Both the position numbers and the translations under genes were made by a program. The notes beneath the pieces are model-generated. The model did not search any database. It had not been told where the DNA came from and worked only from the letters and a program-made list of their open reading frames with translations. Shown here in pieces: positions 1 to 10,116 of a stretch of DNA of 64,000 bases. Source of the DNA: Desulfocurvus vexinensis DSM 17965 (GTDB lineage Bacteria; Desulfobacterota; Desulfovibrionia; Desulfovibrionales; Desulfovibrionaceae); the NCBI RefSeq assembly GCF_000519125.1, contig NZ_JAEX01000001.1:496001-560000 (forward strand), written 5' to 3'. Within the stretch, counting starts at the first letter, position 1. The number at the start of each line of letters is the position of its first letter.

Positions 1-654
1 CAGGGCAACGTCCACGGCCGAGGTCGGCGAGGTCAGCACGGCGTCCACGGCGCCGCCGTGCAGGGCCGAGAGCAGATCGACCCAGGGCAGGTCCACGGGC
101 CGGGCTCCGGCGCGGGCGAAGAACCCGGCCATGGTCGTGTCGTACACGCGCAGGCGCAGCCCGGCCAGATCGGCCATGGTATGCACCGGCCAGCGCGAGA
201 ACAGGCCCGACGGCGGCCAGGGCGCGGCCAGCAGCAGCGTCTGGCCCCAGCGGGCGCACAGGGTTTCGTAGAGCGGGCGGCAGCGGTCGTGCAGACGCCT
301 GGCGTCGGCCAGGGAGCGCGCCAGCAGCGGCAGGGTGCTGATGGCGAAAGCCCGCTCCGTGCGCGAGACCTCGCCCATGAGCATGTTGGCCAGGGGCGGG
401 GTGCCGCCGCGCACGGCCTCCAGCAGGTCCGGCCCGCGCAGCCCCGGGACGCCGCCCGGCAGCACCTGGATGCGCACGGCGCCGCCGGTGCTCTCCCGCA
501 CCTCGTCGGCCAGGGCCTGGGCGGCGCGGGTATGCAGGCTGTGGGCGGGATAGACGGAGTGCAGGAGCAGGGCGCCTTCCTGCGCGCGGCCCGGGCGGGT
601 GCCGAGGGCCAGGGTCAGGGTTGCGCACAGCAGCGCGGCGAGGATGCGTGTCAT
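1..654 (-). CDS. TRAP transporter solute-binding protein (DctP family), 3' end cut by window edge
   Basis: This frame is open from the ATG at 654 to the window edge, 218 codons, so the C-terminus is missing. It starts with a hydrophobic signal peptide ending near GRAQ and continues with a DctP-like pattern, including LRLRVYDTT and then WVDLLSALHGGAVDA, the segment preceding the usual family ligand-binding region. A GGAGG ribosome site lies 4 bases before the start. Family role: periplasmic receptor that delivers organic acids or similar ligands to a TRAP membrane complex. The membrane subunits are not in the window, so the ligand cannot be stated. Confidence 0.8.
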   Translation of the reverse strand, partial: MTRILAALLCATLTLALGTRPGRAQEGALLLHSVYPAHSLHTRAAQALADEVRESTGGAVRIQVLPGGVPGLRGPDLLEAVRGGTPPLANMLMGEVSRTERAFAISTLPLLARSLADARRLHDRCRPLYETLCARWGQTLLLAAPWPPSGLFSRWPVHTMADLAGLRLRVYDTTMAGFFARAGARPVDLPWVDLLSALHGGAVDAVLTSPTSAVDVAL

Positions 655-939
655 GAGACCTCCGGGGCGGGTTCCCGGCCCGCCCGGAACCGCAGTTCCT
701 GGGAAAACCATGCCACGCCTTGGGCGCGGGGTAAAGGGGTGGCTGGCGGTTTTCCGGCGCGCCCGGGGCCCGGGCCGGTGGTCCGGCGCGCCGGGGGGGG
801 GGCGGGCGGTGGCACGTTTTTCGGGCGGCCGCCCGGGGATGGCGGAAGGGCGGGACGGGGGGCGCCGCCCGGATTTCCTCTGCGACACCAGGGGGGACTG
901 CCCGGTGCGCCGCGCGGCAGGCGCCGTTGCGCGCTGCGG

Positions 940-1989
940 CTACGCGGCCCCGCCCTCGGGGCCGGGGCGCACCAGCACGGCCCGGGCCACGGTGTCGGGG
1001 TCGATGTCGCGCATGCACTGCTCGCCCCGGCGGCAGCCCCGGCCCCCGTGCAGCGAGCAGGGGCGGCAGGGCAGGGGCGTTTCGATGACCACATCCTGCG
1101 GGCCGCTGGGCGCGAAGCCCCAGGCGCGCACCGTGGGCCCGAACAGGGCCACCACCCGCGTGCCCACGGCGGTGCCCAGGTGCATGGGCCCCGAGTCGCC
1201 GGTGACCAGGGCCTGGCACTGGGCGAGGATGGCGCAGGTCTGGCGGATGTCCGTGGCGTTGGTCAGGTCCGTGGTGCCCTCGGGCGGGTCCACGGCGAAC
1301 AGCGGCGCGGGATGCCTGCCGATGACCACCGTCTTCCAGCCGACCATGGCCAGGCGCTGGGCCAGAGACTGCCAGTGGCCCGTGGGCCAGCGCTTGCCCG
1401 CGTGGGTGGCGTAGGGGTGCAGGGCGCACACGGGCACGTCGTCGCCCAACCCGGCCACCAGGTCGCGCCCGTAGGCCAGCTCGTCCTCGCGCAGGTGGAT
1501 CACCGGGCGCAGGGCCTCGCGGGGCGGGGCCTCGCCCAGGACGGCCAGGGCGTAGCGCTGGGGCACGTTCAGGCGCTCCAGGCGCGCGCGCAGCCCCTCG
1601 CCGCGCGTCAGCCCGTACAGGCGCCGCTGCACGGCGAACTTGGGGTGGCGCAGCACCGGCCCGCGCCACAGGGCCCCCAGGGCCCGCGAGCGCAGGGTGC
1701 CGTGCAGGTCGAGCAGGCCGAAGCCCTCGTGGCGCGCGGCCAGATCGCGGCAGGCCTTGAGCCACGCGGCGCCGCGCAGGGCCCCGGCCTCGGGCAGAAC
1801 GAGCTTTTTCACGGCGGGCAGCCCCTGCAGGGCCGGGGCGAAGGCCGCGCGGGTCAGGAAGTGGAACTCCCAGCCCAGGGTGGCCCGCAGGTGTTCCAGC
1901 ACCCCGGTGGTCAGCACCACGTCGCCCAGGGCGCTCAGGCGCACCACCAGCCAGCGGTCGGGCAGGGCCGTCGTCGCGGTCGCGGTCAT
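940..1989 (-). CDS. Glycosyltransferase family 9 (heptosyltransferase-like), third gene of LPS core operon
   Basis: The 349-residue product has the GT9/ADP-heptosyltransferase layout. The N-terminal Rossmann part begins WLVVRLSALGDVVLTT; the C-terminal nucleotide-sugar part contains HPYATHAGKRWP and TGDSGPMHLGTAVG followed by ALFGPT. A Cys-rich tail (CRPCSLHG, then CRRGEQC) is shared with the upstream GT9. The ATG overlaps the stop of that gene by four bases (ATGA), so translation is coupled. Expected role: transfer of heptose from ADP-heptose to the inner core of lipopolysaccharide at the cytoplasmic membrane face. Which heptose it adds cannot be told from sequence. Confidence 0.88.
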   Translation of the reverse strand: MTATATTALPDRWLVVRLSALGDVVLTTGVLEHLRATLGWEFHFLTRAAFAPALQGLPAVKKLVLPEAGALRGAAWLKACRDLAARHEGFGLLDLHGTLRSRALGALWRGPVLRHPKFAVQRRLYGLTRGEGLRARLERLNVPQRYALAVLGEAPPREALRPVIHLREDELAYGRDLVAGLGDDVPVCALHPYATHAGKRWPTGHWQSLAQRLAMVGWKTVVIGRHPAPLFAVDPPEGTTDLTNATDIRQTCAILAQCQALVTGDSGPMHLGTAVGTRVVALFGPTVRAWGFAPSGPQDVVIETPLPCRPCSLHGGRGCRRGEQCMRDIDPDTVARAVLVRPGPEGGAA

Positions 1990-3017
1990 GGCGTCATCCC
2001 CATCTGTGCGGCCACCGAGGCGAAGGCCGCCTCGGGCGTCACGTCGCGCATGCAGCGGTGGTGCCCCAGGGGGCAGGTGCGCGGCCCGTGCAGCGAGCAG
2101 GGGCGGCAGGGCAGGTCCGCCTCCAGCACCGTGGAGCGCGGCCCGCGCGGGAAAAAGCCCAGGCGGCGCACCGTGGGCCCGAAGATGGCCGTCACCGGCA
2201 CGCCCTGGACCCAGGCCAGGTGCATGGGCCCGGAGTCGCCCGTGAGGTAGCAGCCCAGGCCGCCGATATGCGCGGCCAGGTCCGGCAGGGCCAGGGCCCC
2301 GCACAGGTCGGCCACGCGCTCGGCCTTGTGCGGGGCGCGGGCGTCGGCCAGTACCTTGCGCGCCAGGGCTTCCTCGCCGGGCCCGGCAAAGAGCGCCACG
2401 CGCATCCCGGCGGCCAGGGCCAGCTCCAGCACGCGGGTGAAGTATTCCGGGGGCCACTGCTTGGTGGGCCAGGTGGAGCCGGGGTGGATGCCCAGCACGG
2501 GCTCGCCCCCCAGGGAGTGGAGAAAGGCCGCCGCGCGCTCCAGGGCCGGGGCGGGCAGCACCAGCCGGGGCTCGGCCACGGGCGCGAGCCCCAGGGGTTC
2601 GGCCAGGCGCAGCAGGCGTTCGATCTCGTCCAGGCGGTGGAAGGCGCGGTCCACGGTGTGGGTGTAGGCGTACTGGTTGAGCAGGGGCCGCGCGTAGCCG
2701 ATGCGCCGGGGCGCGCTGGACCAGCGGGCCACCAGGGCGCTGCGCAGGCTGGTGTGGGCCGAGATCCACAGATCGAACCGCTCGCGGGCGGCGGCGCGGC
2801 CCATGGCGTAGGCCCCGGCCAGCCCGGCCTGCCCGCCGCGCTTGGCAAAGCCGTGCACGCACGCCAGCTCCGGCTGGGCGGCGAAGAGCCCCTCCAGGCC
2901 CGCGCGCACGTAGAAATGGATGTCCGCCCCCGGGCAGCCCTGGGCCAGGGTGTGGAGGAGCGGCAGGGTCAGCACCGCGTCGCCCAGAAAGGCCGTGTTC
3001 CACAGGGCGATCTTCAT
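1986..3017 (-). CDS. Glycosyltransferase family 9 (heptosyltransferase-like), second gene of LPS core operon
   Basis: This is a 343-residue GT9 protein. It starts MKIALWNTAFLGDAVLT, the typical N-terminal acceptor-side motif, and carries HPGSTWPTKQWPPEYF and TGDSGPMHLAW...AIFGPT in the donor-binding half. The CRPCSLHG...C tail resembles the neighbouring GT9, so the two look like diverged paralogues adding successive sugars. Its start overlaps the gmhB stop by four bases and its stop overlaps the next GT9 start in the same way. Placement directly after gmhB supports heptose as donor sugar. Confidence 0.88.
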   Translation of the reverse strand: MKIALWNTAFLGDAVLTLPLLHTLAQGCPGADIHFYVRAGLEGLFAAQPELACVHGFAKRGGQAGLAGAYAMGRAAARERFDLWISAHTSLRSALVARWSSAPRRIGYARPLLNQYAYTHTVDRAFHRLDEIERLLRLAEPLGLAPVAEPRLVLPAPALERAAAFLHSLGGEPVLGIHPGSTWPTKQWPPEYFTRVLELALAAGMRVALFAGPGEEALARKVLADARAPHKAERVADLCGALALPDLAAHIGGLGCYLTGDSGPMHLAWVQGVPVTAIFGPTVRRLGFFPRGPRSTVLEADLPCRPCSLHGPRTCPLGHHRCMRDVTPEAAFASVAAQMGMTP

Positions 3018-3631
3018 GGCCGCTGCCCCCGGGCGCTGGCGCCCCGGGCCAGCAGCCAGTCGGCCACGGCCCCCAGGTCGCGCGCCAGCAGGTGCGGCTG
3101 GCCCGGGGCGCGGGGGGCGATCTCCCGCCAGGGGCCGTCGAGCCCGGGCAGGCCCAGGCGCGCGGCGTGGGCCGCGCCCTTGCCCGTGAGCACCAGGATG
3201 GCCGCCGCCAGCCCGGCCCCCAGGCCCAGGCCCACGTCGGCGTCCTTGTCGCCGACCATGACCGTGGCGGCGGGGTCCAGGCCCCAGTCGCGGGCCAGGG
3301 CCAGCCACAGGCCCGGGGCGGGCTTGCGGCAGGCGCAGTGCTCCTCGGGGGCGTGGGGGCAGTGGACCGCGCCCGCGAGGGTCACGCCGTGCTCCGCCAG
3401 CAGCGCCGCCAGCCGGGCCTGCACGGCGCGCTGGTCGGCTTCGGTGAAGTAGCCGCGCCCGATGCCCGACTGGTTGGACGCCAGGTGCAGGCGCAGCCCC
3501 GCGCGCGCCAGCCGCGCCAGGGCGGCCCCGGCGCCGGGCAGCAGTTCCACGCCCGCCGGGTCCGCCAGGTAGTGGCGGTCCACGATGACGGTGCCGTCGC
3601 GGTCGAGGATGACGTCGGTGATGGGCTTCAT
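3014..3631 (-). CDS. gmhB: D-glycero-beta-D-manno-heptose 1,7-bisphosphate 7-phosphatase
   Basis: A 205-residue HAD-superfamily phosphatase with catalytic motif DRDGT (nucleophile Asp10, acid Asp12), SNQSG as motif II, and the GmhB zinc-binding loop CPHAPEEHCACRKP. It removes the 7-phosphate of heptose bisphosphate in ADP-heptose synthesis for LPS inner core. The ATG at 3631 is preferred over an upstream GTG-type extension at 3688 because homology begins there. It is the first gene of a three-gene operon with two GT9 heptosyltransferase-like genes, all joined by ATGA overlaps, linking precursor supply to transfer. Confidence 0.92.
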   Translation of the reverse strand: MKPITDVILDRDGTVIVDRHYLADPAGVELLPGAGAALARLARAGLRLHLASNQSGIGRGYFTEADQRAVQARLAALLAEHGVTLAGAVHCPHAPEEHCACRKPAPGLWLALARDWGLDPAATVMVGDKDADVGLGLGAGLAAAILVLTGKGAAHAARLGLPGLDGPWREIAPRAPGQPHLLARDLGAVADWLLARGASARGQRP

Positions 3632-3942
3632 GCGCGCTGCCGGATGGAGGGGGCCCCCGGGGGGCGATACCGCCCCTATGTGTGTCATGGCGGCGGTTTC
3701 GTCAAGGGACGCAGGGGCCGCACCGGGGCGGCGCCCGGTTGTTCCGCGCCCGGGAAGCCGCGCCGTCAGGGACTTTTGTGCAAATATTGTCTCTTGCGCG
3801 GGCTGTGCCGCTTTGGTACATCGGGCCTACGTATGGTGATGGACGAACCCGTGTGCGACGACCCCTTCCCTCCCGGCAGGCGCCCTGACGCGCCGGGTTG
3901 CGGCTTGGTGCCCGGAGCCCGCCGCCCGATGCAGGACGTGCG
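3632..3942. other. Divergent intergenic region between gmhB and the CNNM gene
   Basis: This 311-base stretch holds no convincing gene. Its right half is less GC-rich and must carry promoters for both directions. A weak plus-strand candidate is TTGCGC at 3794-3799 and TACATC at 3817-3822 with a 17-base spacer. No clear terminator or riboswitch fold was recognised. Confidence 0.4.
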
Positions 3943-4995
3943 ATGCTCGATCTGATCCTCGCCGTGGGGCTGGCCGTGGGTGTCTCCTTTTTCTGTTCGG
4001 TGGCCGAGGCTGTGCTGTTGTCGGTACCCTGGAGCCGCATCGAGCAGCTGCGCAAGGCCGGACGCCCCGCGGGCAATATCCTCTACGCCCTGCGCTCGGA
4101 CGTGGACAGGCCCATCGCCGCCGTGCTGACCCTGAACACCGTGGCCCACACGGTGGGCGCGGCGGTGGCCGGGGCGGCTGCGGCGCGGGTGTTCGGGCCG
4201 GAACACATGGCGCTGTTCGCCACGGCCTTCACCGTGGTCGTGCTGGTGTTCTCGGAGATATTGCCCAAGACCATGGGCATCCTCTACGCCGGGCCCCTGG
4301 CCGCCGTGCTGGCCAAGCCTTTGCAGATCCTGGTGTGGGTGTTCAGTCCGGTGATCTTCCTGCTGGGGTTCTTGTCCCGGATGCTGCAACGCAAGGCCGC
4401 CGGGCCCCGGCACACGGAAGAGGACATCGCCGCGCTGGTCAGCCTCACGCGGCGCTCGGGAGTGCTCAAGGCCTACGAGGAGCGTTCCATCAAGAACATC
4501 CTGAGCCTGGACCGCAAGGTGGTGCACGAGATCATGACCCCGCGCACGGTGGTCTTCTCGGTGCCCGCGCAGACCACGGTCAGCCAGGCCCGGGCCCAGG
4601 GCAACCTCTGGCCCTACAGCCGGGTGCCGGTGTTTGCCGACGGCGACCCGGAAAACATCGTCGGCGTGGTCTACCGCCGCGAGGTGCTCCAGGCCCAGGC
4701 CGAGGACCGCGACGGCCTGCGCATGGCCGACCTGATGAAGCCCGCGCGTTTTGTCCAGGAGAGCTTGACGCTGGACAGGCTGCTGGTAAAATTCCTGGAC
4801 TCGCGGATGCACCTGTTCATCGTTTTGGACGAGTACGGCGGCGTGGGCGGCGTGGTGTCGCTCGAAGACGTGCTCGAAGAGATACTGGGCAAGGAGATCG
4901 TGGACGAGACCGACGAGGTCGTCGATACGCGCGCCCTGGCCCGGCAACGCAGCGAACATCTTGCCGACGGCCCGGATGGCCGCGACGGGAACTGA
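3943..4995 (+). CDS. CNNM/DUF21 and CBS-pair membrane protein (hemolysin C/CorC relative)
   Basis: The 350-residue protein opens with a DUF21 membrane domain (about residues 1-165, several hydrophobic helices, and the family EILPKTMG motif) followed by a CBS-domain pair (about 190-320, HEIMTPRTVV and LDEYGGVGGVVSLEDVLEE). The usual C-terminal CorC_HlyC FAD-like domain seems to be absent, since the protein ends about 30 residues after the second CBS. Family members are linked to magnesium or cobalt homeostasis, with CBS domains sensing adenine nucleotides. ATG 3943 was chosen because the hydrophobic domain starts there. It sits just upstream of ccmE with a 3-base gap, so it may be cotranscribed with the ccm operon. 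Confidence 0.85.
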   Translation: MLDLILAVGLAVGVSFFCSVAEAVLLSVPWSRIEQLRKAGRPAGNILYALRSDVDRPIAAVLTLNTVAHTVGAAVAGAAAARVFGPEHMALFATAFTVVVLVFSEILPKTMGILYAGPLAAVLAKPLQILVWVFSPVIFLLGFLSRMLQRKAAGPRHTEEDIAALVSLTRRSGVLKAYEERSIKNILSLDRKVVHEIMTPRTVVFSVPAQTTVSQARAQGNLWPYSRVPVFADGDPENIVGVVYRREVLQAQAEDRDGLRMADLMKPARFVQESLTLDRLLVKFLDSRMHLFIVLDEYGGVGGVVSLEDVLEEILGKEIVDETDEVVDTRALARQRSEHLADGPDGRDGN

Positions 4996-4998
4996 ACC

Positions 4999-5439
4999 AT
5001 GGCCAAAAAAAGCAATGCAGGCATCTATGCCGCCGCCCTGGCCCTGCTGGTGGGCGGGCTGGGCTGGCTGATCTTCTCGGGCGTGTCCGAGAGCAGCGTG
5101 TATTTCGTCAACGTGTCCGAGGCCCTGGCCCTGCCCGAGGGCGAGCTGAAGAACGCCCGGCTGTTCGGCGTGGTGGACGGGGCGGACCTCATCGGCGGGC
5201 CCGGCACCATGGGCGCCACCTTCCGCCTGCTGGACAAGGACGACACCACCCGGGCCATCATGGTCTCCTACTCCGGCGCGGTGCCCGACACCTTCAAGCC
5301 CGGGGTGGAGGTCATCGTCGAGGGCGGGCTGGCCCCCGGGGAGCACGCCTTCACCGCGCGCACCCTGATGACCAAATGCCCCTCCAAGTACCAGAAGATC
5401 CGCGACGAGGAGAAGGCCGAGCAGGCCCGGACATCCTGA
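4999..5439 (+). CDS. ccmE: Cytochrome c maturation heme chaperone CcmE, Cys-type variant
   Basis: This 146-residue protein has one N-terminal membrane anchor (about residues 9-27) and a periplasmic OB-fold domain. In classical CcmE the heme is bound covalently by a His in an HxxxY motif. Here the matching position reads CPSKY (Cys127, Tyr131), the CxxxY variant known from some Desulfovibrio and archaea. Its job is to carry heme from CcmC to the CcmF ligase. The gene starts 3 bases after the CNNM gene and is followed by ccmF, A, B, C and D in the same direction. Confidence 0.93.
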   Translation: MAKKSNAGIYAAALALLVGGLGWLIFSGVSESSVYFVNVSEALALPEGELKNARLFGVVDGADLIGGPGTMGATFRLLDKDDTTRAIMVSYSGAVPDTFKPGVEVIVEGGLAPGEHAFTARTLMTKCPSKYQKIRDEEKAEQARTS

Positions 5440-5500
5440 CGGCGCCCCCCGGCGCCCGCCTCCGGCCTGCGGGCCGGTTCACCCCGAAAAGAGGAACTCC

Positions 5501-7390
<1,890 letters not shown>

Positions 7391-7394
7391 GCCC

Positions 7395-8069
7395 GTGCTG
7401 CTGCGCCTGTCCGAGGTGGCCAAATTCCACGGGCCCAGGCTCGTCTTCCGCAAGCTCTCCTTCGAGCTGGGGGCGGGGCTGGTGCTGCTGGTGGTGGGGC
7501 CCAACGGGGCGGGCAAGTCCACGCTGCTGCGCATCATGGCCGGGCTGTCGCGGCCCACGGCGGGCGCCGTGGACCTGGGCTGCCCCGCCGGGGCCGTGGG
7601 CTATGTGGGGCACCAGACCTTCATCTACCCGCGCCTGACGGCCCTGGAGAACCTGCGTTTCTGGGCGCGGCTCTACGGGCTGGACGCGGGCGACGCGGCC
7701 CTGGCGGCGGCCCTGGAGCGGGTCGGCCTGGAGCGCGCGGCCCACGAGATGGCCGGGAACTTCTCGCGCGGCATGGCCCAGCGGCTGTCCCTGGCGCGGG
7801 CCTTCCTGCCGCAGCCGCAGCTGCTGTTCCTCGACGAGCCCGGCACCGGGCTGGACCAGCGCAGCCTGGGCGTGCTGCACGCCGAGATCGCGGCGGCGCG
7901 CGGGCGCGGGGCCGCAGTGGTCTGGGTCAGCCACGACGTGGCGGGCGACCTGCCCCGGGCGGACCTGGTGCTGGCCCTGGAGGGCGGCGGCTGCGCCTAC
8001 TTCGGCCCGGCGCGGGACTTCACGCCCGCCGGGGCCTTGTGCGCGGCGGCGGCGGAGGGCGCGGCATGA
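7395..8069 (+). CDS. ccmA: Heme exporter ATP-binding subunit CcmA
   Basis: A 224-residue ABC ATPase with Walker A GPNGAGKST (residues 35-43), signature FSRGMAQRLSLARA, Walker B LLFLDEPGTGLD and a switch His in WVSHD. In the CcmABCD complex it powers release of holo-CcmE from CcmC. It starts with GTG four bases after the ccmF stop, and its own stop overlaps the ccmB start by four bases. The small size and absence of extra domains fit CcmA rather than a general transporter ATPase. Confidence 0.93.
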   Translation: MLLRLSEVAKFHGPRLVFRKLSFELGAGLVLLVVGPNGAGKSTLLRIMAGLSRPTAGAVDLGCPAGAVGYVGHQTFIYPRLTALENLRFWARLYGLDAGDAALAAALERVGLERAAHEMAGNFSRGMAQRLSLARAFLPQPQLLFLDEPGTGLDQRSLGVLHAEIAAARGRGAAVVWVSHDVAGDLPRADLVLALEGGGCAYFGPARDFTPAGALCAAAAEGAA

Positions 8070-8740
8070 TCCGCGCGGCGCTGACCATCGCCCGCAAGGA
8101 CCTGCGCCTGGTGCTCGGCGGCGGGGTGGGGCTGGCCCAGCCGGTGTTGCTGGGGCTTCTGCTCATCTTCGTCTTCAGCCTGTCGCGCCCGCCCGGGGAG
8201 CTGGTGCCGGCCCAGGCGGCGGCGGGCATCTTCTGGCTGGCCTCGCTGTTCGCCATGGTGCTGGTGTTCAACACGCTCTACGCCTTGGAGGAGCAGGCCG
8301 GGGCGCGGCTGGCCCTGGTGCTGGCGCCGGTGCCGGTCCACGCCGTGTGGCTGGGCAAGGCCCTGGCCGGGCTGGCCCTGCTGCTCATCGCCCAGGCGGT
8401 GTTCTTTCCGGCGGCGGTGGCCTTCCTGGGCCAGGGGGTGCGCGGCGGCGCCGGGCAGGCCCTGCTGGGGCTGGCCCTGGCGGACTGGGGCGTGGTGGTG
8501 CTCGGCGCGCTGCTGGGCGCCCTGGCCCAGGGTCAGGCCACGCGCGAGTCGCTGCTCACGCTGCTGCTGTTTCCGCTGCTGGTGCCGCTGCTTTTGGCGG
8601 GCATCAAGATTTTCGCGGCCTGCTTCGCGGGCGACGGCGCCGAGGTCTCGGCCTGGCTGGGCCTGGCCGGAGCCTTCGACGCCCTGTTCACCGGCGCGGC
8701 GCTGATCCTGTTCCCGTTCGTGTATGGCGGGGAGGAGTAG
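8066..8740 (+). CDS. ccmB: Heme exporter membrane subunit CcmB
   Basis: A 224-residue protein with about six hydrophobic helices that begins MIRAALTIARKDLRL, typical of CcmB. It contains the family pattern of a Glu-rich loop after FNTLYALEEQAG. It forms the membrane part of the CcmAB transporter module acting on holo-CcmE. Translation is coupled to ccmA by an ATGA overlap. In most ccm operons ccmC follows directly; here two unrelated genes (8744-10116) intervene before ccmC. Confidence 0.93.
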   Translation: MIRAALTIARKDLRLVLGGGVGLAQPVLLGLLLIFVFSLSRPPGELVPAQAAAGIFWLASLFAMVLVFNTLYALEEQAGARLALVLAPVPVHAVWLGKALAGLALLLIAQAVFFPAAVAFLGQGVRGGAGQALLGLALADWGVVVLGALLGALAQGQATRESLLTLLLFPLLVPLLLAGIKIFAACFAGDGAEVSAWLGLAGAFDALFTGAALILFPFVYGGEE

Positions 8741-8743
8741 GGA

Positions 8744-9268
8744 ATGTCTTGGTCCTCGCGTGATGCCTTCAATGCTTTGGAGGACGATCTGTTTGCGTTG
8801 TCGCGATATATTGCCTTTCAAGAAGATAATTTTTGTGTGTATTCATTGGAACTAGCTAATTTATTGCTTCGGATTGGTTCTGAGGTCGAGGTTTTTACCA
8901 AAGCCTGTATGCATGGTTCGTGTGAGGATGAGTGCAACAAGAAAACAAACATTCATGATTATGTCTCGTTTTGGACTAGCGACAACCGGTTTAAACCTAA
9001 TATACGAATAAGATTGACCTCGTGCGATTTGCTTTTTTCTCCGTGGCAAAGTCTGGAGAGCAAGGAAAGGCCTCCTTGGTGGATATCGTATAATAGCGTA
9101 AAGCATAACAGACTTGATGCATATCGTGATGCAAATTTGGGTAATGTCCTGAATGCTGCAGCAGGTTTCTTTTATTTGCTCTTATTTAAAATGGAAATTT
9201 TTGATTTTATGAGGGTCGCGGGCTCGGAGCCATGTCGCGGGCTTCGTCTCTTTCGTACAGTTGATTAG
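8744..9268 (+). CDS. AT-rich hypothetical protein with HEPN-like C-terminal motif, inserted in ccm operon
   Basis: This 174-residue protein is encoded by DNA that is visibly AT-rich, in sharp contrast to the flanking ccm genes, suggesting recent transfer. No signal peptide or clear membrane helix is present. The stretch WWISYNSVKHNR (about residues 110-121), followed by a helix ANLGNVLNAAAGFFYLL, resembles the YNxVKHxR signature I associate with HEPN-like proteins, some of which are RNases. That assignment is from memory of the motif and is tentative. It starts 3 bases after the ccmB stop and uses a GGAGGAG inside the ccmB end as ribosome site, so it is probably expressed from the ccm operon. 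Confidence 0.7.
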   Translation: MSWSSRDAFNALEDDLFALSRYIAFQEDNFCVYSLELANLLLRIGSEVEVFTKACMHGSCEDECNKKTNIHDYVSFWTSDNRFKPNIRIRLTSCDLLFSPWQSLESKERPPWWISYNSVKHNRLDAYRDANLGNVLNAAAGFFYLLLFKMEIFDFMRVAGSEPCRGLRLFRTVD

Positions 9269-9390
9269 GTGCTGAATATGGCGAGTAACCGTTTTTTGAA
9301 ATTGGTGAGTTAATCTTATCCTTCTTTTGGTGCCCGGGAAAATATTTTTCACGTTACATCCTACTTTGGGTGCTCCGTAGAGAGGGTCAT

Positions 9391-10116
9391 ATGAAACTGG
9401 CTGTGCTCATCGACGCAGACAACGCCCAGGCCACCAAGGTTGGGGCTCTGCTGGACGAGATCGCCCTCTACGGGGTGGCCAGCGTCAAGCGGGCCTACGG
9501 TGACTGGACCACACCCAACCTCAAGGGCTGGAAGGACGTGTTGCATGAGTTCGCCATACAGCCAGTTCAGCAGTTCGCCTATACTCAGGGCAAGAACTCC
9601 ACGGACGCGGCCATGATTATCGACGCCATGGACCTGCTCCACGCTGGCACATTCGATGGATTCTGCATCGTGTCCAGCGACAGCGACTACACGCGGCTGG
9701 CCACGCGCATCCGTGAGCAGGGCTTGACGGTCTACGGCTTCGGGGAGAAGAAAACGCCCAAGCCTTTCGTCCAGGCTTGCGATAAGTTCGTGTATACAGA
9801 AATATTGAACAAGGAAGGGCAGATAGGACCGGGGGATGCGATCGCCCGCCCCCTGGACTTCGCCGACAAGCGCGGCCTGGACAAGCAATTGATTGGGGTT
9901 CTTAAGGCGGCGGTGGCTGGGCGCTCTAATGATGACGGTTGGAGTCATCTGGCTCCGGTTGGCGACCAGTTGGCCAAGACCATGCCGGACTTCGACCCGC
10001 GTAATTATGGCTACTCGAAATTGAGCCAGCTCTTTTCCGCCCTGAAGGCGTTCGAACTGCGCGTGGAGGGCGAGGCGGCCCGGCAGCAAATGTATGTGAG
10101 GATCAAACCGGAGTGA
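9391..10116 (+). CDS. NYN-domain (LabA/PIN-like) protein with C-terminal OST-HTH/LOTUS domain
   Basis: The 241-residue protein has an N-terminal NYN nuclease-like domain: AVLIDADNAQ (Asp8, Asp10), STDAAMIIDAMDLL (Asp72) and IVSSDSDYTRLA (Asp97, Asp99), the expected acidic metal-binding residues. About residues 165-225 match an OST-HTH/LOTUS RNA-binding domain (GDQLAKTMPDFDPRNYGYSKL). Family knowledge suggests RNA cleavage or binding. Start 9391 has an AGAGGG site; base composition is intermediate between the AT-rich gene before it and ccm. Its stop overlaps the ccmC GTG by four bases, coupling it to cytochrome maturation. A 122-base AT-rich gap precedes it, with only a weak promoter-like TTGAAA/TATCCT at 9296-9322. 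Confidence 0.85.
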   Translation: MKLAVLIDADNAQATKVGALLDEIALYGVASVKRAYGDWTTPNLKGWKDVLHEFAIQPVQQFAYTQGKNSTDAAMIIDAMDLLHAGTFDGFCIVSSDSDYTRLATRIREQGLTVYGFGEKKTPKPFVQACDKFVYTEILNKEGQIGPGDAIARPLDFADKRGLDKQLIGVLKAAVAGRSNDDGWSHLAPVGDQLAKTMPDFDPRNYGYSKLSQLFSALKAFELRVEGEAARQQMYVRIKPE

